Positions 16,741 through 25,827 of a DNA stretch of 64,000 nucleotides are shown piece after piece (within the stretch, counting starts at the first letter, position 1; each line of letters begins with the position of its first letter). The stretch lies in assembly GCF_023227875.1 (NCBI RefSeq), contig NZ_JALOCH010000008.1, positions 62,001-126,000 of the forward strand. The letters run 5' to 3'. The notes beneath the pieces were generated by a model. That model saw only the letters and a program-made list of their open reading frames with translations, did not search any database and was not told where the DNA came from. The translations under genes were made by a program, and so were the position numbers. The DNA comes from Methanoregula sp. (GTDB lineage: Archaea > Halobacteriota > Methanomicrobia > Methanomicrobiales > Methanospirillaceae).

Positions 16741-17748
16741 ATGGTTGTTGACTTTCCTAAACGGGTCGTGCATGGGGGGACGGGAAAGCGGCAACAGGAA
16801 AAAACCAGCAAAAAGGTGCTGGATTTCAGCGCGAGCGTGAATCCCTCCCCGCCACGGTTCACATGGGAACTGGATCCTGATCGTCTTGCGGCATATCCGG
16901 ATGACACGTACAGCGAGCTCAAAGACCGGATAGGCAATGTTTTCCACCGCGACCCTTCAGAGATCTGTGTTGGCAATGGCTCGATCGAACTGATCAGGGT
17001 CTTCTGTTCCGTGCTGTTCCGGCATTCATCGAATAACAGGTCCTTCTCCCTGGAGCCCCCGACATTTGGTGAATATGCGTTGTCAGCCAGCCTTGCGGGA
17101 GCAACCCAGGCACGCGATCCATCCGCTGCTGCGGTCACCTTCTTCTGCAATCCCAATAACCCGACTGGACTGTTAACACCGAAGACAGAGGTCCTCAGAC
17201 ACCTTCATGCAGCCACAGAACACGGGGGAATGCTCTTCTGTGACGAGGCATTCATCGAACTTGCGGATCCCGGCGAGAGCGTTGCTGACGTCATCGATCC
17301 CTCCCTTTTTGTATTACGGTCGCTCACCAAATCGTTCTCCGTGCCGGGGATCAGGTTCGGGTACGGCTTTGGCGATCCGGCGTTCATAGAAAAGATCGAG
17401 ACTGCCCGTTCACCCTGGTGCGTGAATGCGTATGCCGAGGCCTATGCAATGGAGGCACTCCTGCACATGGACGATCTTGCCGTATCACGGGACGTCATTG
17501 AGAAGGAACGTACCCTGCTGGCCTCAGGATTGCAGGCCCTGGGCATGCGCTGCACCCCGTCCCAGGTAAATTACATCCTCGCGGATTACGGTAAGAACGT
17601 TGCAGGCCTTTGTGAAATGCTGGCCCAAAAGGGAATTCTTGTCCGTGATTGTACATCATTCGGGCTGCCTACGTCTATCCGCGTCGCCGTAAGGACACGG
17701 GATGAAAACCGGATACTAATTGAGGCACTGGCCGCATGCGTGCTCTGA
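16741..17748 (+). CDS. cobD: Threonine-phosphate decarboxylase (cobalamin biosynthesis)
   Basis: A 335-aa PLP-dependent enzyme of the histidinol-phosphate aminotransferase fold. CobD makes (R)-1-amino-2-propanol phosphate for the lower-ligand linker of cobalamin. Motifs: VLDFSASVNPSPP at the N-terminus (typical of CobD), GNGSIELI (about residue 80), FFCNPNNPTGLL (about 136-147), CDEAFIEL, and the PLP lysine in RSLTKSFSVPGIRFGYG (about 195-211). The frame is open to 16627, but the ATG at 16741 matches the family. It overlaps cobY by 13 bp, which supports the cobalamin assignment over HisC. Confidence 0.85.
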   Translation: MVVDFPKRVVHGGTGKRQQEKTSKKVLDFSASVNPSPPRFTWELDPDRLAAYPDDTYSELKDRIGNVFHRDPSEICVGNGSIELIRVFCSVLFRHSSNNRSFSLEPPTFGEYALSASLAGATQARDPSAAAVTFFCNPNNPTGLLTPKTEVLRHLHAATEHGGMLFCDEAFIELADPGESVADVIDPSLFVLRSLTKSFSVPGIRFGYGFGDPAFIEKIETARSPWCVNAYAEAYAMEALLHMDDLAVSRDVIEKERTLLASGLQALGMRCTPSQVNYILADYGKNVAGLCEMLAQKGILVRDCTSFGLPTSIRVAVRTRDENRILIEALAACVL

Positions 17749-18332
17749 TCATGGCCGGCGGGGCCGGGAGCCGGCTCAACCTCGGGGAAAAGCCACTCAT
17801 CCTGATCAACGGACAACCGATGATCGCCTACGTGATCAAAGCGTTCCAGCTGGCGGGGTGCGAACCGGTAGTTGCCGTGTCCCAAAAGACACCCATGACC
17901 GCGAACTGGTGCCGGGCCCGGGATATTCCTGTCTGCAGGACAGAGGGCAGCGGTTTTGTGGAAGATATGGTCCATGCAATCCGGGCACTGGATGAGGAAA
18001 GACCACTCTTCATCTCCGTTTCCGATATACCGTGTATCACCGGGGACACAATCAAATCCATTGCAGGGGCTTATGATACCGCGGGAAGAGATGCCCTGTC
18101 AACGTGGGTCCCGGCCAGCCGGGTTCATTCCTGTCATGGCGGTATGCCGTACCGCGAGCAGATCAATGGTATCGAGGCATGTCCTGCCGGGATCAACATA
18201 CTTCGCGGGGACCGTGCTGGTAAAGTCCAGGATGAATTCCCCCTTCTTCTGGATGAGCCATGCCTTGCCCTGAATGTGAACACACGCGCAGACCTTGATG
18301 ACGTAGAAACGTACCTGAAGAATATAAAATAA
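17736..18332 (+). CDS. cobY: Adenosylcobinamide-phosphate guanylyltransferase
   Basis: A 198-aa nucleotidyltransferase that transfers GMP to adenosylcobinamide phosphate; it is the archaeal replacement for bacterial CobU. The start MRALIMAGGAGSRL carries the nucleotide-binding GG..SR motif, EKPLILINGQPMI is the lysine motif, and FISVSDIPCIT (about residues 90-100) carries the metal aspartate. LNVNTRADLDDVETYL closes the protein as in other sugar-nucleotide transferases. It is translationally coupled to cobD. Confidence 0.9.
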   Translation: MRALIMAGGAGSRLNLGEKPLILINGQPMIAYVIKAFQLAGCEPVVAVSQKTPMTANWCRARDIPVCRTEGSGFVEDMVHAIRALDEERPLFISVSDIPCITGDTIKSIAGAYDTAGRDALSTWVPASRVHSCHGGMPYREQINGIEACPAGINILRGDRAGKVQDEFPLLLDEPCLALNVNTRADLDDVETYLKNIK

Positions 18333-18466
18333 CGAAAATTACTCTTCCGGAGATTGTTCGCAATCTGATTACATCCCAATTTGCGGCAATCCACTCAAAA
18401 TACGGATAATCCTGCCATATTTTTCAGGAATGCATATTAAGGATCATCGCCCAAGATCACAGTATT

Positions 18467-19705
18467 ATGGTGGAATCGCAGGAGATCGAGCTGCGGGGCC
18501 ATATCATTGACTCCGGTATCATGACGCAGCTCTTTGACCGGGTCATGGACATGGGAGGAAATTTCGAGATCCTTGTCTTTGATATTGGCAAGGAAAAGAC
18601 CGACCCGAGTTACGCACGTCTCCGCATCACCGCATCCAGCAGGAAAAACCTGCAATCCATCCTGTCCGAAGTGCACCGGCTCGGCGCCCGCCCGCTCGAG
18701 GTGAAGGATGTCCACCTGGTCGCAGCCGATGCAGACCGGGTCGCCCCCAGGGGGTTCTACACGACAAGCAACCACCCGACCAATATAAAATATGCTGGCG
18801 AATGGATCCCGGTCGGAGCAATCGAGATGGATTTTCTCATCGTTGTAGACCCGGAAAATAAGACTGCACGATCCGTGGCCCTCGGGAAAATCCGGAAAGG
18901 AGACCTTGTCGTGGTCGGCGAACAGGGCGTGAGCGTCCAGTATCCCGAGCGCCCCCGCGAGCAGAGCACGTTTGAATTCATGCACGGGACGGTCTCATCA
19001 GAACGGCCCAGCGAGACCCTGATCGCAAAGATTGCAAAAGAGATCCTCGATATCCGGAAAAAAGGCGGTAAGATCGCCGTTGTTGGCGGCCCCGCGATCA
19101 TCCATACCGGCGCGGGTAAGGCACTTGCCGGCATGATCCATAACGGGTATGTCAATGTCCTTTTTGCCGGCAATGCCCTGGCAACGCACGATATCGAATA
19201 CAACCTGTACGGGACTTCCCTTGGCATGGACATCTCCACCGGCAACCCCGTGATGGGGGGCCACAAGCACCACATCTATGCGATCAGCGAGATCATGCGG
19301 GCCGGATCGATAAAAAAAGCGGTAGACACCGGGGTCATCAAGGGCGGGATCATGTATGAGTGCGTGAAGAATGACATCCCGTTTGTCCTCGCGGGATCGA
19401 TCCGCGATGACGGCCCCCTGCCGGACGTGATACAGGACAGCATGGTTGCACAGGACGCGATGCGGAAACATATCGAGGGGTGCAGTATGGTGCTGATGAT
19501 CGCAACCCTCCTCCACTCCATTGCGGTCGGCAACTGTCTCCCCTCCAGCGTCAAGACGGTCTGCGTGGATATCAATCCTGCACACCTGACAAAACTGATG
19601 GACCGCGGGACGACCCAGGCAATCAGCATCGTCTCGGATGCCGGCACCTTCCTCCCCCTGCTCGCACGCCAGCTCGAAATCCAGAGCGGGCAAGCCAGAA
19701 AATAA
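18467..19705 (+). CDS. TIGR00300-family ornithine cyclodeaminase (LOR/SDH region)
   Basis: A 412-aa protein of the archaeal family with a LOR/SDH bifunctional N-terminal region (about residues 1-110) and a nucleotide-binding C-terminal domain with VVGGPAIIHTGAGKALAGMI. From memory, members in Methanococcus and the matching domain of cyanobacterial AgrE convert ornithine to proline and ammonia; that assignment is taken from the family, not from this sequence. Other motifs are GTSLGMDISTG and GGHKHHIYAISEIMRAGS. ATATTAAGG about 30-40 nt upstream may be the TATA element. It stands as a single gene. Confidence 0.8.
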   Translation: MVESQEIELRGHIIDSGIMTQLFDRVMDMGGNFEILVFDIGKEKTDPSYARLRITASSRKNLQSILSEVHRLGARPLEVKDVHLVAADADRVAPRGFYTTSNHPTNIKYAGEWIPVGAIEMDFLIVVDPENKTARSVALGKIRKGDLVVVGEQGVSVQYPERPREQSTFEFMHGTVSSERPSETLIAKIAKEILDIRKKGGKIAVVGGPAIIHTGAGKALAGMIHNGYVNVLFAGNALATHDIEYNLYGTSLGMDISTGNPVMGGHKHHIYAISEIMRAGSIKKAVDTGVIKGGIMYECVKNDIPFVLAGSIRDDGPLPDVIQDSMVAQDAMRKHIEGCSMVLMIATLLHSIAVGNCLPSSVKTVCVDINPAHLTKLMDRGTTQAISIVSDAGTFLPLLARQLEIQSGQARK

Positions 19706-19719
19706 TTATTTCTCTTTTA

Positions 19720-20712
19720 TTATCGTGTCAGCGGCATGCAGTACGGCTTTTCCCGGGCAAGGACATATTCCCACTCTGCCCTGCAACCGCATTCCGTTTC
19801 CAGCAATGCACCGATAAGATCGCGATCGCCGTTGAGCGAATAGTCGCGGATCCCGCTGACAAGCTCGTAATCGCACGTGCCGCAGTTGTGCGGGCCGCGT
19901 TTCTGGCCGCCGCCAAGCGGGTCGCAGGTCATGTGGACGGGTGAATTCTTCAGGAGCGTGAGAACCGTCCAGAGATAGGGTGGCCGGTATGCACCCCGTT
20001 TCCAGTAGAATTCCAGTTCCGTATTCCGCTGGACCGTGCAGGGATTCATGGAGATCATCTCTGCATGGGGGACCACGTCCTGTACCGTGGTCTCCATGTC
20101 CTTTGCCGCTTCCCGCTCCGTTAAGAAGAGCGGCTTTAAGAGGAGATATGCCTTCACGCCGGCGCCAGCGGCGTGGGCGGTTTTTGCTGCTATAGTGAAA
20201 TCAGAAAAACTGAACCCCTTGTTGATGCATTTTTCCCGGATCGTATCGCTGCTCGTCTCAAGGCCGATGGCACAGTACAGGGGAGTCTTCCAGGTCCCGT
20301 CGTCGATACCCTCGATGAATCCCCTGAATGTATCTTCCTGCACGAACTCCGGCCGGGTCTCTGCGATGACGAGCTTGCCGCGGAATGCCCCGGCAACATC
20401 GGCAAGAAACGCCGGGGGGACTTCGGCAGGGTCAAAAAAACTCCCTGAGGTGAAGATCTTCACCATACGGTATTCTTCGGATTTATTCTCCCGGGCAACC
20501 CAGGCCAGCTGGGCACGGAGATGGGAGAGGAGTGCATCGCAGCTCTGTTCGCCATAACGCTCGTGCCGGTAACTGCACATCCGGCACTTTGACCAGCTGC
20601 AGCCACCGCTTTTGAAGATAATGGTGAGGCAATCGAGCAGTTCGTTGCCGTACCGCTCTTTTCCCCGCCAGCAGGCAAGCGGTTTTTCAGGTAATTCAGA
20701 AATCATTAACAT
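19720..20712 (-). CDS. Archaeosine biosynthesis radical SAM protein RaSEA
   Basis: A 330-aa radical SAM protein that, with the lyase ArcS, completes archaeosine (G+) at position 15 of archaeal tRNAs. The cluster motif here reads GCSWSKCRMCSY (about residues 37-48), followed by FTSGSFFDPAE and AIGLETSSDTIREKCINKGFS, all typical of this family. The C-terminal part has further cysteines (CGTCDYE, CGCRAEWEY). Two in-frame ATGs (20712 and 20706) are possible starts; the frame open to 20886 would run over the divergent surface-protein gene. The gap to that gene is only 22 bp, so the promoters must overlap. Confidence 0.85.
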   Translation of the reverse strand: MLMISELPEKPLACWRGKERYGNELLDCLTIIFKSGGCSWSKCRMCSYRHERYGEQSCDALLSHLRAQLAWVARENKSEEYRMVKIFTSGSFFDPAEVPPAFLADVAGAFRGKLVIAETRPEFVQEDTFRGFIEGIDDGTWKTPLYCAIGLETSSDTIREKCINKGFSFSDFTIAAKTAHAAGAGVKAYLLLKPLFLTEREAAKDMETTVQDVVPHAEMISMNPCTVQRNTELEFYWKRGAYRPPYLWTVLTLLKNSPVHMTCDPLGGGQKRGPHNCGTCDYELVSGIRDYSLNGDRDLIGALLETECGCRAEWEYVLAREKPYCMPLTR

Positions 20713-20734
20713 CCTATTAGTTGATCTGATATAG

Positions 20735-21832
20735 ATGAAAAAGATCGTCCTGTTATTGATAGGACTTCTCTTTCTGTCGGGCACGGTTTCGGCGTATAAG
20801 GTATATATTGACGCGCCGGATTCCCTTGCTGTCGGAAAACCCCTTGTCGTGACCGGTTCAACTACAATCGGCGTCGGGACTACCATCGATGTCGTGCTGT
20901 ATCACCAGATGACGACAACGTCCCAGATAAAACGGTTGCCGGTGACCGTCCAGTCCGACAAAACATTCAAGGCGATTTTTGATACCACCGGCCTGAAACC
21001 GGGCATGTATAAGGTCGAGGTCCCCTCACCGGGCAGCGGAGATTCCATTTCCATGCGACTCGTTACCCTGTATGACCGGTCTGAAGAGATCACGATGACC
21101 TACCCGCTCACCCAGAGTTTTACCGGGAAGATCTATATTGCCGGGGAGATCAAGGGACTCGAGGATTCCGGCATCCAGATCGAAGTGATCGACCCCTATG
21201 GCCTCGTGGTATTCGGCCCGCAGTACATCAATACCGATAATAACGCACATTTTGCTGCTGAAATACCGATCGATTTGCCCGGCACCTACGAGGTCAGTTT
21301 CATTGATTCAAAAGGGTACATCGGGTCACGGACAATTACAACCCTCACCGAGGGGGGAACTGCCCCGGCATATACCCCGATAACAACCGGTACAGGAAAC
21401 CTTGTTGTGCTCTCTGCACAATCGCGTTCGTCACGCGATTCACCGGCATATTTTATCGTCAGCACCGGCACCGGGCCGGTCACGCTGTATACGTCGAAAT
21501 CCCTTGACTGGGTGATCGAGTACATCGACGATCTCGGTGTCCTTCACATGGTGAACGACCGGGGGGAACAGACCGCGGAAAAGGTATTATTCCAGGGCAA
21601 CGGAAAGACCATCTACGTCAAAGTTTATCCCTATATGTATGCGGTCGCCGACAATGTGATCCTGTATGGCGAGAATGTCAATTCCGTTGAGATAAGCCCG
21701 ACCGTGCCTGCCCCCTTTGAGGCCGCAGGATCCGGAGAGACAACTCCCCGGGCGGCACCGGTAATTCCGGTAATCCCGGTCCTCGCGGCGGGACTGGCAG
21801 CGGTACTCCTCGCCCTGAAAAAAGCGGACTAA
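20735..21832 (+). CDS. Secreted surface protein with C-terminal anchor
   Basis: A 365-aa protein with a signal peptide (MKKIVLLLIGLLFLSGTVSA). The extracellular part has two or more beta-sandwich-like segments (for example ADSLAVGKPLVVTGSTT-type strands near residue 30 and PLTQSFTGKIYIAGE near 130). Then comes a Thr/Pro-rich linker (about 330-345), a hydrophobic helix (VIPVLAAGLAAVLLAL) and a short KKAD end. This is the architecture of the large surface-protein families of Methanomicrobiales. No enzymatic motif is seen; a role in the cell envelope is inferred from architecture only. Confidence 0.75.
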   Translation: MKKIVLLLIGLLFLSGTVSAYKVYIDAPDSLAVGKPLVVTGSTTIGVGTTIDVVLYHQMTTTSQIKRLPVTVQSDKTFKAIFDTTGLKPGMYKVEVPSPGSGDSISMRLVTLYDRSEEITMTYPLTQSFTGKIYIAGEIKGLEDSGIQIEVIDPYGLVVFGPQYINTDNNAHFAAEIPIDLPGTYEVSFIDSKGYIGSRTITTLTEGGTAPAYTPITTGTGNLVVLSAQSRSSRDSPAYFIVSTGTGPVTLYTSKSLDWVIEYIDDLGVLHMVNDRGEQTAEKVLFQGNGKTIYVKVYPYMYAVADNVILYGENVNSVEISPTVPAPFEAAGSGETTPRAAPVIPVIPVLAAGLAAVLLALKKAD

Positions 21833-21934
21833 AAACTCTCACCGGCATTCACTCCCCACCGGATCAGAATTGCCCCGCGATCCATTCGATATAAGAAGCC
21901 TTTTTTATATCCCGAAACCAACATATGGAGCACT

Positions 21935-22019
21935 GCCGGGGTAGTCTAGTCCGGGAAGGCGGTAGCCTTGAAAGCTACTGGTGCCCTGCACCTCAAGAGT
22001 TCAAATCTCTTCCCCGGCG
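21935..22019 (+). tRNA. tRNA-Ser (UGA)
   Basis: An 85-nt tRNA with acceptor stem GCCGGGG (21935-21941) paired to CCCCGGC (22012-22018) and discriminator G. The anticodon arm is GTAGC-CTTGAAA-GCTAC, giving anticodon TGA. The long variable arm (about TGGTGCCCTGCACCTC) is a serine hallmark, and the T arm contains GTTCAAATC. CCA is not encoded. A TATA-like TTTTTTATATCC (21901-21912) lies about 25-30 nt upstream. Confidence 0.95.
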
Positions 22020-22088
22020 TTTTGCACATTTTGTCAGGTAACGTTCCTGCACCGTTTCAGGTATTTTTTAGATGAGTTTCTCCTCCGC

Positions 22089-22102
22089 TGACCTGCAGGT
22101 CA
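22089..22102. promoter_or_regulatory. 14-bp perfect palindrome upstream of hypCAE
   Basis: TGACCTGCAGGTCA is a perfect 14-bp palindrome 75 bp before the hypC start, in an otherwise gene-free leader. It is followed by a TATA-like TTTTTATG near 22122. A regulator-binding site is a guess from position and symmetry. Confidence 0.35.
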
Positions 22103-22177
22103 CGGCGGTATCGATATCATCGTTTTTATGTGGTTGGAACGCCCATATGAGCTGTCAGATACAAGAGTGGATCATCA

Positions 22178-22402
22178 ATGTGTGTTGCAGTTCCCGCGGA
22201 AGTCATTGAAATAAAAGAGGGAAACATCGGTCTCGTGGACTATGGCGATCTCCGGCAGGAAGTCCGGCTCGATCTCGTTGACGTAAAGGTCGGCGAGTTC
22301 GTGCTCGTTCATGTCGGGTTTGCCATCCAGCGGCTTTCCCGCGAAGAGGGACTGGAGACACGTGAAATTTTCAAACAGGTCTACGCGGCACTGGAGAACT
22401 GA
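22178..22402 (+). CDS. hypC: Hydrogenase maturation chaperone HypC
   Basis: A 74-aa HypC/HupF chaperone that binds the large subunit of [NiFe] hydrogenases and helps deliver the Fe(CN)2CO group. The invariant N-terminal MCVAVPAEV (Cys2 essential in the family) is present, followed by the small beta barrel (VDYGDLRQEVRLDLV, GEFVLVHVGFAIQRL). The stop overlaps the hypA ATG by one base (TGATG), so the genes are coupled. Confidence 0.95.
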   Translation: MCVAVPAEVIEIKEGNIGLVDYGDLRQEVRLDLVDVKVGEFVLVHVGFAIQRLSREEGLETREIFKQVYAALEN

Positions 22403-22740
22403 TGCACGAGTATTCGATCGCGTATGACCTGTATGCAACTGCACGTACGGCAGCGCACGAACACAAGGCAACAAAAGTAAAAAAGATCAATGTCGACATC
22501 GGCAAGATGGCGATGGTGAACCCGGAACAGGTCGTGTACCTGTTCGATACGATCAAGGAAGACGATCCCCTTTTTTTGCAGGCAGTGCTGGAATGCCACG
22601 AAGTCCAGCCGGAGACACGATGTCCCTGCGGATATTCAGGCAGCGAGATCTATGTCTGCCCGAAGTGCGGGGCGCTGCCGGAACTGGTGAAGGGCAGGGA
22701 GATCGTTGTCACAAACGTAGAAATCGAGGTGGATGACTGA
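22402..22740 (+). CDS. hypA: Hydrogenase nickel-insertion protein HypA
   Basis: A 112-aa HypA, which helps insert nickel into [NiFe] hydrogenases. The N-terminus MHEYSIAYDL carries the nickel-binding His2. The zinc site is seen as CPCGYSG (about residues 73-79) and VCPKCGALP (about 84-92), although the first pair is shifted from the usual CxxC to RCPCGY. It sits between hypC and hypE with overlaps on both sides, confirming the assignment. Confidence 0.93.
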   Translation: MHEYSIAYDLYATARTAAHEHKATKVKKINVDIGKMAMVNPEQVVYLFDTIKEDDPLFLQAVLECHEVQPETRCPCGYSGSEIYVCPKCGALPELVKGREIVVTNVEIEVDD

Positions 22741-23737
22741 CATGAAAGTCAACATGATGCACGGTGCCGGCGGCGAAGTGATGGGCGAACTACTCCAGAC
22801 GCTCACAAAATTTACGCACAATAATGCCGGAGGGATCGGACTTGAGGCCATGGACGACGGGGCCGTCATCCCGTTCGGGGGAGAAAATCTTGTCTTCACC
22901 ACCGATTCCCATGTTGTCCGCCCCATCTTTTTCCCGGGCGGCGACATCGGCCGGATCTCGGTCTGCGGGACTGTCAACGACCTTGCCATGATGGGGGGCC
23001 GCCCAATCGCGCTCTCCTGCGGCATGATCCTTGAGGAAGGCTTCGAAACCACCGACTTGGAACGGATCGTTGCCTCCATGGACGAAGCGCTCGGGGAGGC
23101 AGGAGCGAGCATTGTCACGGGGGACACCAAGGTCGTGGAACGCGGTGCACTCGATGGTATCGCGATCAATACCGCAGGGATCGGCATTGCAAAGACGATA
23201 GTCCGGGACAACGGGCTTGTCCCCGGCGATGTGATCATCGTCTCGGGAACGCTGGGCGATCACGGCCTTGCGATCATGGCCCACCGCGAAGGGTTCGACC
23301 TGGGAGAACAGATCCTCTCGGACGTGGCCCCGCTCTCGAACATGATGGAGAAGGTACTTGAGGCAGGCACCATCCACGCGATGAAAGACCCGACCCGCGG
23401 CGGGTTTGCAAGCGCCATCAACGAGATGGCACGGAAGGGCGGCGTCTGTGTGCGTATCAGGGAAGAACAGGTCCCCATAAGGAAGAGCGTGAAGAGCGCT
23501 GCCGCAATGCTCGGCATCGACCCGCTCGAAGTGGCAAACGAAGGAAAAGTGGTCATGGGCATCCCGGCAGCGGATACCGAGGAAATCCTTGCAGCCCTCC
23601 GGTCCCACAAGTACGGGAAAGATGCAACCATTATCGGTACCGTGTCCAAAGGGGCGCACGTGATCATGGAAACTGTAATCGGTGGCGAACGCTTTATCGA
23701 ACCCCCGATGGGCGACCCGGTCCCCCGGGTCTGCTGA
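22733..23737 (+). CDS. hypE: Hydrogenase maturation protein HypE
   Basis: A 334-aa ATP-dependent dehydratase of the PurM/SelD fold that turns a carbamoyl group on its C-terminal cysteine into thiocyanate, the cyanide source for [NiFe] hydrogenases. It has NMMHGAGGEVM, the nucleotide-binding GDIGRISVCGTVNDLAMMG, and DPTRGGFASAINEMA. It ends in PRVC, the essential C-terminal cysteine motif. It overlaps hypA by 8 bp; an ATG at 22742 is an alternative start. Partners HypB, HypD and HypF are not in the window. Confidence 0.95.
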   Translation: MTDMKVNMMHGAGGEVMGELLQTLTKFTHNNAGGIGLEAMDDGAVIPFGGENLVFTTDSHVVRPIFFPGGDIGRISVCGTVNDLAMMGGRPIALSCGMILEEGFETTDLERIVASMDEALGEAGASIVTGDTKVVERGALDGIAINTAGIGIAKTIVRDNGLVPGDVIIVSGTLGDHGLAIMAHREGFDLGEQILSDVAPLSNMMEKVLEAGTIHAMKDPTRGGFASAINEMARKGGVCVRIREEQVPIRKSVKSAAAMLGIDPLEVANEGKVVMGIPAADTEEILAALRSHKYGKDATIIGTVSKGAHVIMETVIGGERFIEPPMGDPVPRVC

Positions 23738-23796
23738 TTGTTTCAGACGTTTCAAATTTTCCGGGTGAGATCTTCTTCCGGTTTTTTCAAGGAGAG

Positions 23797-25161
23797 TCAG
23801 GTCTTTTTGGGTTCCGGTTCACTATGCTCGGAAACAGAGCGGAAATGTTCCCGGGGGATGCCGATGACAAACCGGGCTCCCTGGCCGGGCGTCCCGGTCT
23901 CACGAATCGTAAGATTCGTTATTGCCAGGATCTCCCGCGAGAGGAAGAGGCCAAAGCCGGTATTCTTGTAATATTCCCGCCGGAAGATCTTCTCTTTCTC
24001 GGCCTCCGGGATACCGACCCCGTTATCTTCGATGATGATGTCAAGACTGTCCGCCCGTTCAACGGTTCTGAGGGAGACCTCCGTCACATGTTCCCCGTGA
24101 CGGATAGAATTCTCGATCAGGTTATAGAACACCTTCTCAAGCAGGGGGTCGGCATAGATCTCGTAGGGTGGGATATTTGCACGGATAAAGATTGCACGGG
24201 AATCGATGCTCGCCGTTGCAAGGGCAACGGTCTCGGCTACATTATGCCAGTGGGGTGAGTATACCCCGATGTTCTGGTAATCACGGGTAAAGAGGATCTG
24301 GTTCCGGATCGCATTTGCTGCCGTTTCCTCTTTTACCAGGTATTTCATCAGGTTGGGATCCTTCGTGTCCTGTTTTGAGATCTCGAGAAAGCCGAGGAGG
24401 GCTGTCAGCTGGTTGAGGATATCATGTCGCGTGACGTTGTTGAGCAGGTTCAGTTTCTTGTTCGCCTGCGTCAGGGCTTCCTGTGCCAGCTTGTTGTCCG
24501 TGATATCAACCACGGTACAGATGACACCGGGCTCACCGGTCTCTGCGGCCGAAACGAGCGCCCACCGCATGCTCCCGTCCCATGCCCGGAACCGGACCTC
24601 GATATCGCCGACTCTCCGCAGGTCCCGTACTTTGTTGATGAAGTTCTCCCGCTCCTCCCGGTCCGGGATGAGATCCGGCAGGGATTTTGTCATCAGATCA
24701 TCGCATTCGTACCGGATCATGTGGGCAAATTTCCGGTTCGCGTCACGGATCCTGAAGCTCTGACGGTCATAACTGAAGACACCGGCCTGCGAGTTGTAGT
24801 ATGCACCGCAGCTCTTCTCACCTTCCTTGCGATAGACCTGGGAATAGGTTGAGATGAGGACGCCCAGCGAGACAAAGATATAGAACCAGACCGTGGCAAG
24901 CGTGTAGGTCTTGATATCCGGTATCCCGATGAGAACGACGAGGAGAAGGTACAGCCAGCCGACAGCAACGGTACCGTATATGCTCAGGTTCGGGCGGGCA
25001 AACGCGATCAGGATAAGCGGGATGAGATAAAAGTACGGGAAGACATCATAAATACCCCGGCTTAAACTGGCATAGGTGATGACAACAGCGGCGAGGATGC
25101 TTGCGATGATACAGACATCGAAGAGCATCTGCCTTTTCCGGGTCATCGGCCGCATTGTCAT
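23797..25161 (-). CDS. Membrane PAS-domain sensor histidine kinase
   Basis: A 454-aa sensor kinase. About four membrane helices fill residues 10-105 (CIIASILAAVVITYA, YFYLIPLILIAFA, VGWLYLLLVVLIG, VWFYIFVSLGVLIST). A PAS domain with an associated C-terminal segment spans about 120-235 (RDANRKFAHMIRYE ... VVDITDNK). The histidine box is NVTRHDILNQLTALLGF (about 243-259), and the ATPase domain has FYNLIENSIRHG (N box), IIEDNGVGIP (G1) and GFGLFLSREI (G2). The H box is of the type common in methanogens. No response regulator is adjacent, so the partner is unknown. Confidence 0.9.
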   Translation of the reverse strand: MTMRPMTRKRQMLFDVCIIASILAAVVITYASLSRGIYDVFPYFYLIPLILIAFARPNLSIYGTVAVGWLYLLLVVLIGIPDIKTYTLATVWFYIFVSLGVLISTYSQVYRKEGEKSCGAYYNSQAGVFSYDRQSFRIRDANRKFAHMIRYECDDLMTKSLPDLIPDREERENFINKVRDLRRVGDIEVRFRAWDGSMRWALVSAAETGEPGVICTVVDITDNKLAQEALTQANKKLNLLNNVTRHDILNQLTALLGFLEISKQDTKDPNLMKYLVKEETAANAIRNQILFTRDYQNIGVYSPHWHNVAETVALATASIDSRAIFIRANIPPYEIYADPLLEKVFYNLIENSIRHGEHVTEVSLRTVERADSLDIIIEDNGVGIPEAEKEKIFRREYYKNTGFGLFLSREILAITNLTIRETGTPGQGARFVIGIPREHFRSVSEHSEPEPKKT

Positions 25162-25260
25162 GGTTTCTGTATGAAATCCTCCCGGGGTTAGTGGATTATG
25201 CAGAAGTAGGGATCCAAGATATTTAATGATTGTCCGACTGCAAAATAAGCAAAAAACGGC

Positions 25261-25827
25261 TTATTCGGGTTTTTTTGCAATAAATCCCATTAAAAGTTCG
25301 AGTGCGGCAAGTTCCCGTTTGCCCCCGCATTTCCGGATGATGCCGGCATGGTAATCGATCAGTTCCTTTAATTTTTTGTCACGGGTCCTCTGGTACCGGG
25401 TTGCATGCACGGTTGCATCGATGATATTGCCAAAGCCCCGGTTGACCGGACGGATGACCGCTTCTTCGATGATCTCCTTTTTCAGCGTGAGGGAAACCAC
25501 GAGCGCGTCCGTTGTTGTGCGCTCGATCGTTGCGGTGAATGCAGCCCACGCATCTGCCCCGGCCAGGCGCTGCATGGTGATGCCACCTACCGGTTCGTTG
25601 ACGAACATTTCATGGGGGAGGTCCCCGAATGCAGTCTTCACGTACAGGACCGGGTCATGGATGATGTTTGCAACAAGCCACCCGTCCTTCCGGATGTTTT
25701 CTGCCGTATGGCTCCCGGCAAAGAGCACCATCGTCATCTTTCCGTCCCGGAGATGGATGCCCATCGGTGCCGCATTGAACGACGTGGTCGCAATAATTTC
25801 GTTGATCCCGCCTTTCAGGAGTCCCAT
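25261..25827 (-). CDS. DUF447 family protein (probable flavin-fold, C1-cofactor linked)
   Basis: A 188-aa protein of the DUF447 family. It begins MGLLKGGINEIIATTSFNAAPMGIHLRDG, the family's flavin-reductase-like N-terminus, and the C-terminal half is helical (KKLKELIDYHAGIIRKCGGKRELAALELLMG). From memory, DUF447 and CitG-like genes recur in gene clusters for tetrahydromethanopterin-linked C1 metabolism, so a role in cofactor synthesis is possible. The long frame to 26130 is an artefact over the CitG-like gene. The ATG at 25827, preceded by GGAAGGATGG, overlaps that gene's end by 13 bp. Confidence 0.75.
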   Translation of the reverse strand: MGLLKGGINEIIATTSFNAAPMGIHLRDGKMTMVLFAGSHTAENIRKDGWLVANIIHDPVLYVKTAFGDLPHEMFVNEPVGGITMQRLAGADAWAAFTATIERTTTDALVVSLTLKKEIIEEAVIRPVNRGFGNIIDATVHATRYQRTRDKKLKELIDYHAGIIRKCGGKRELAALELLMGFIAKKPE

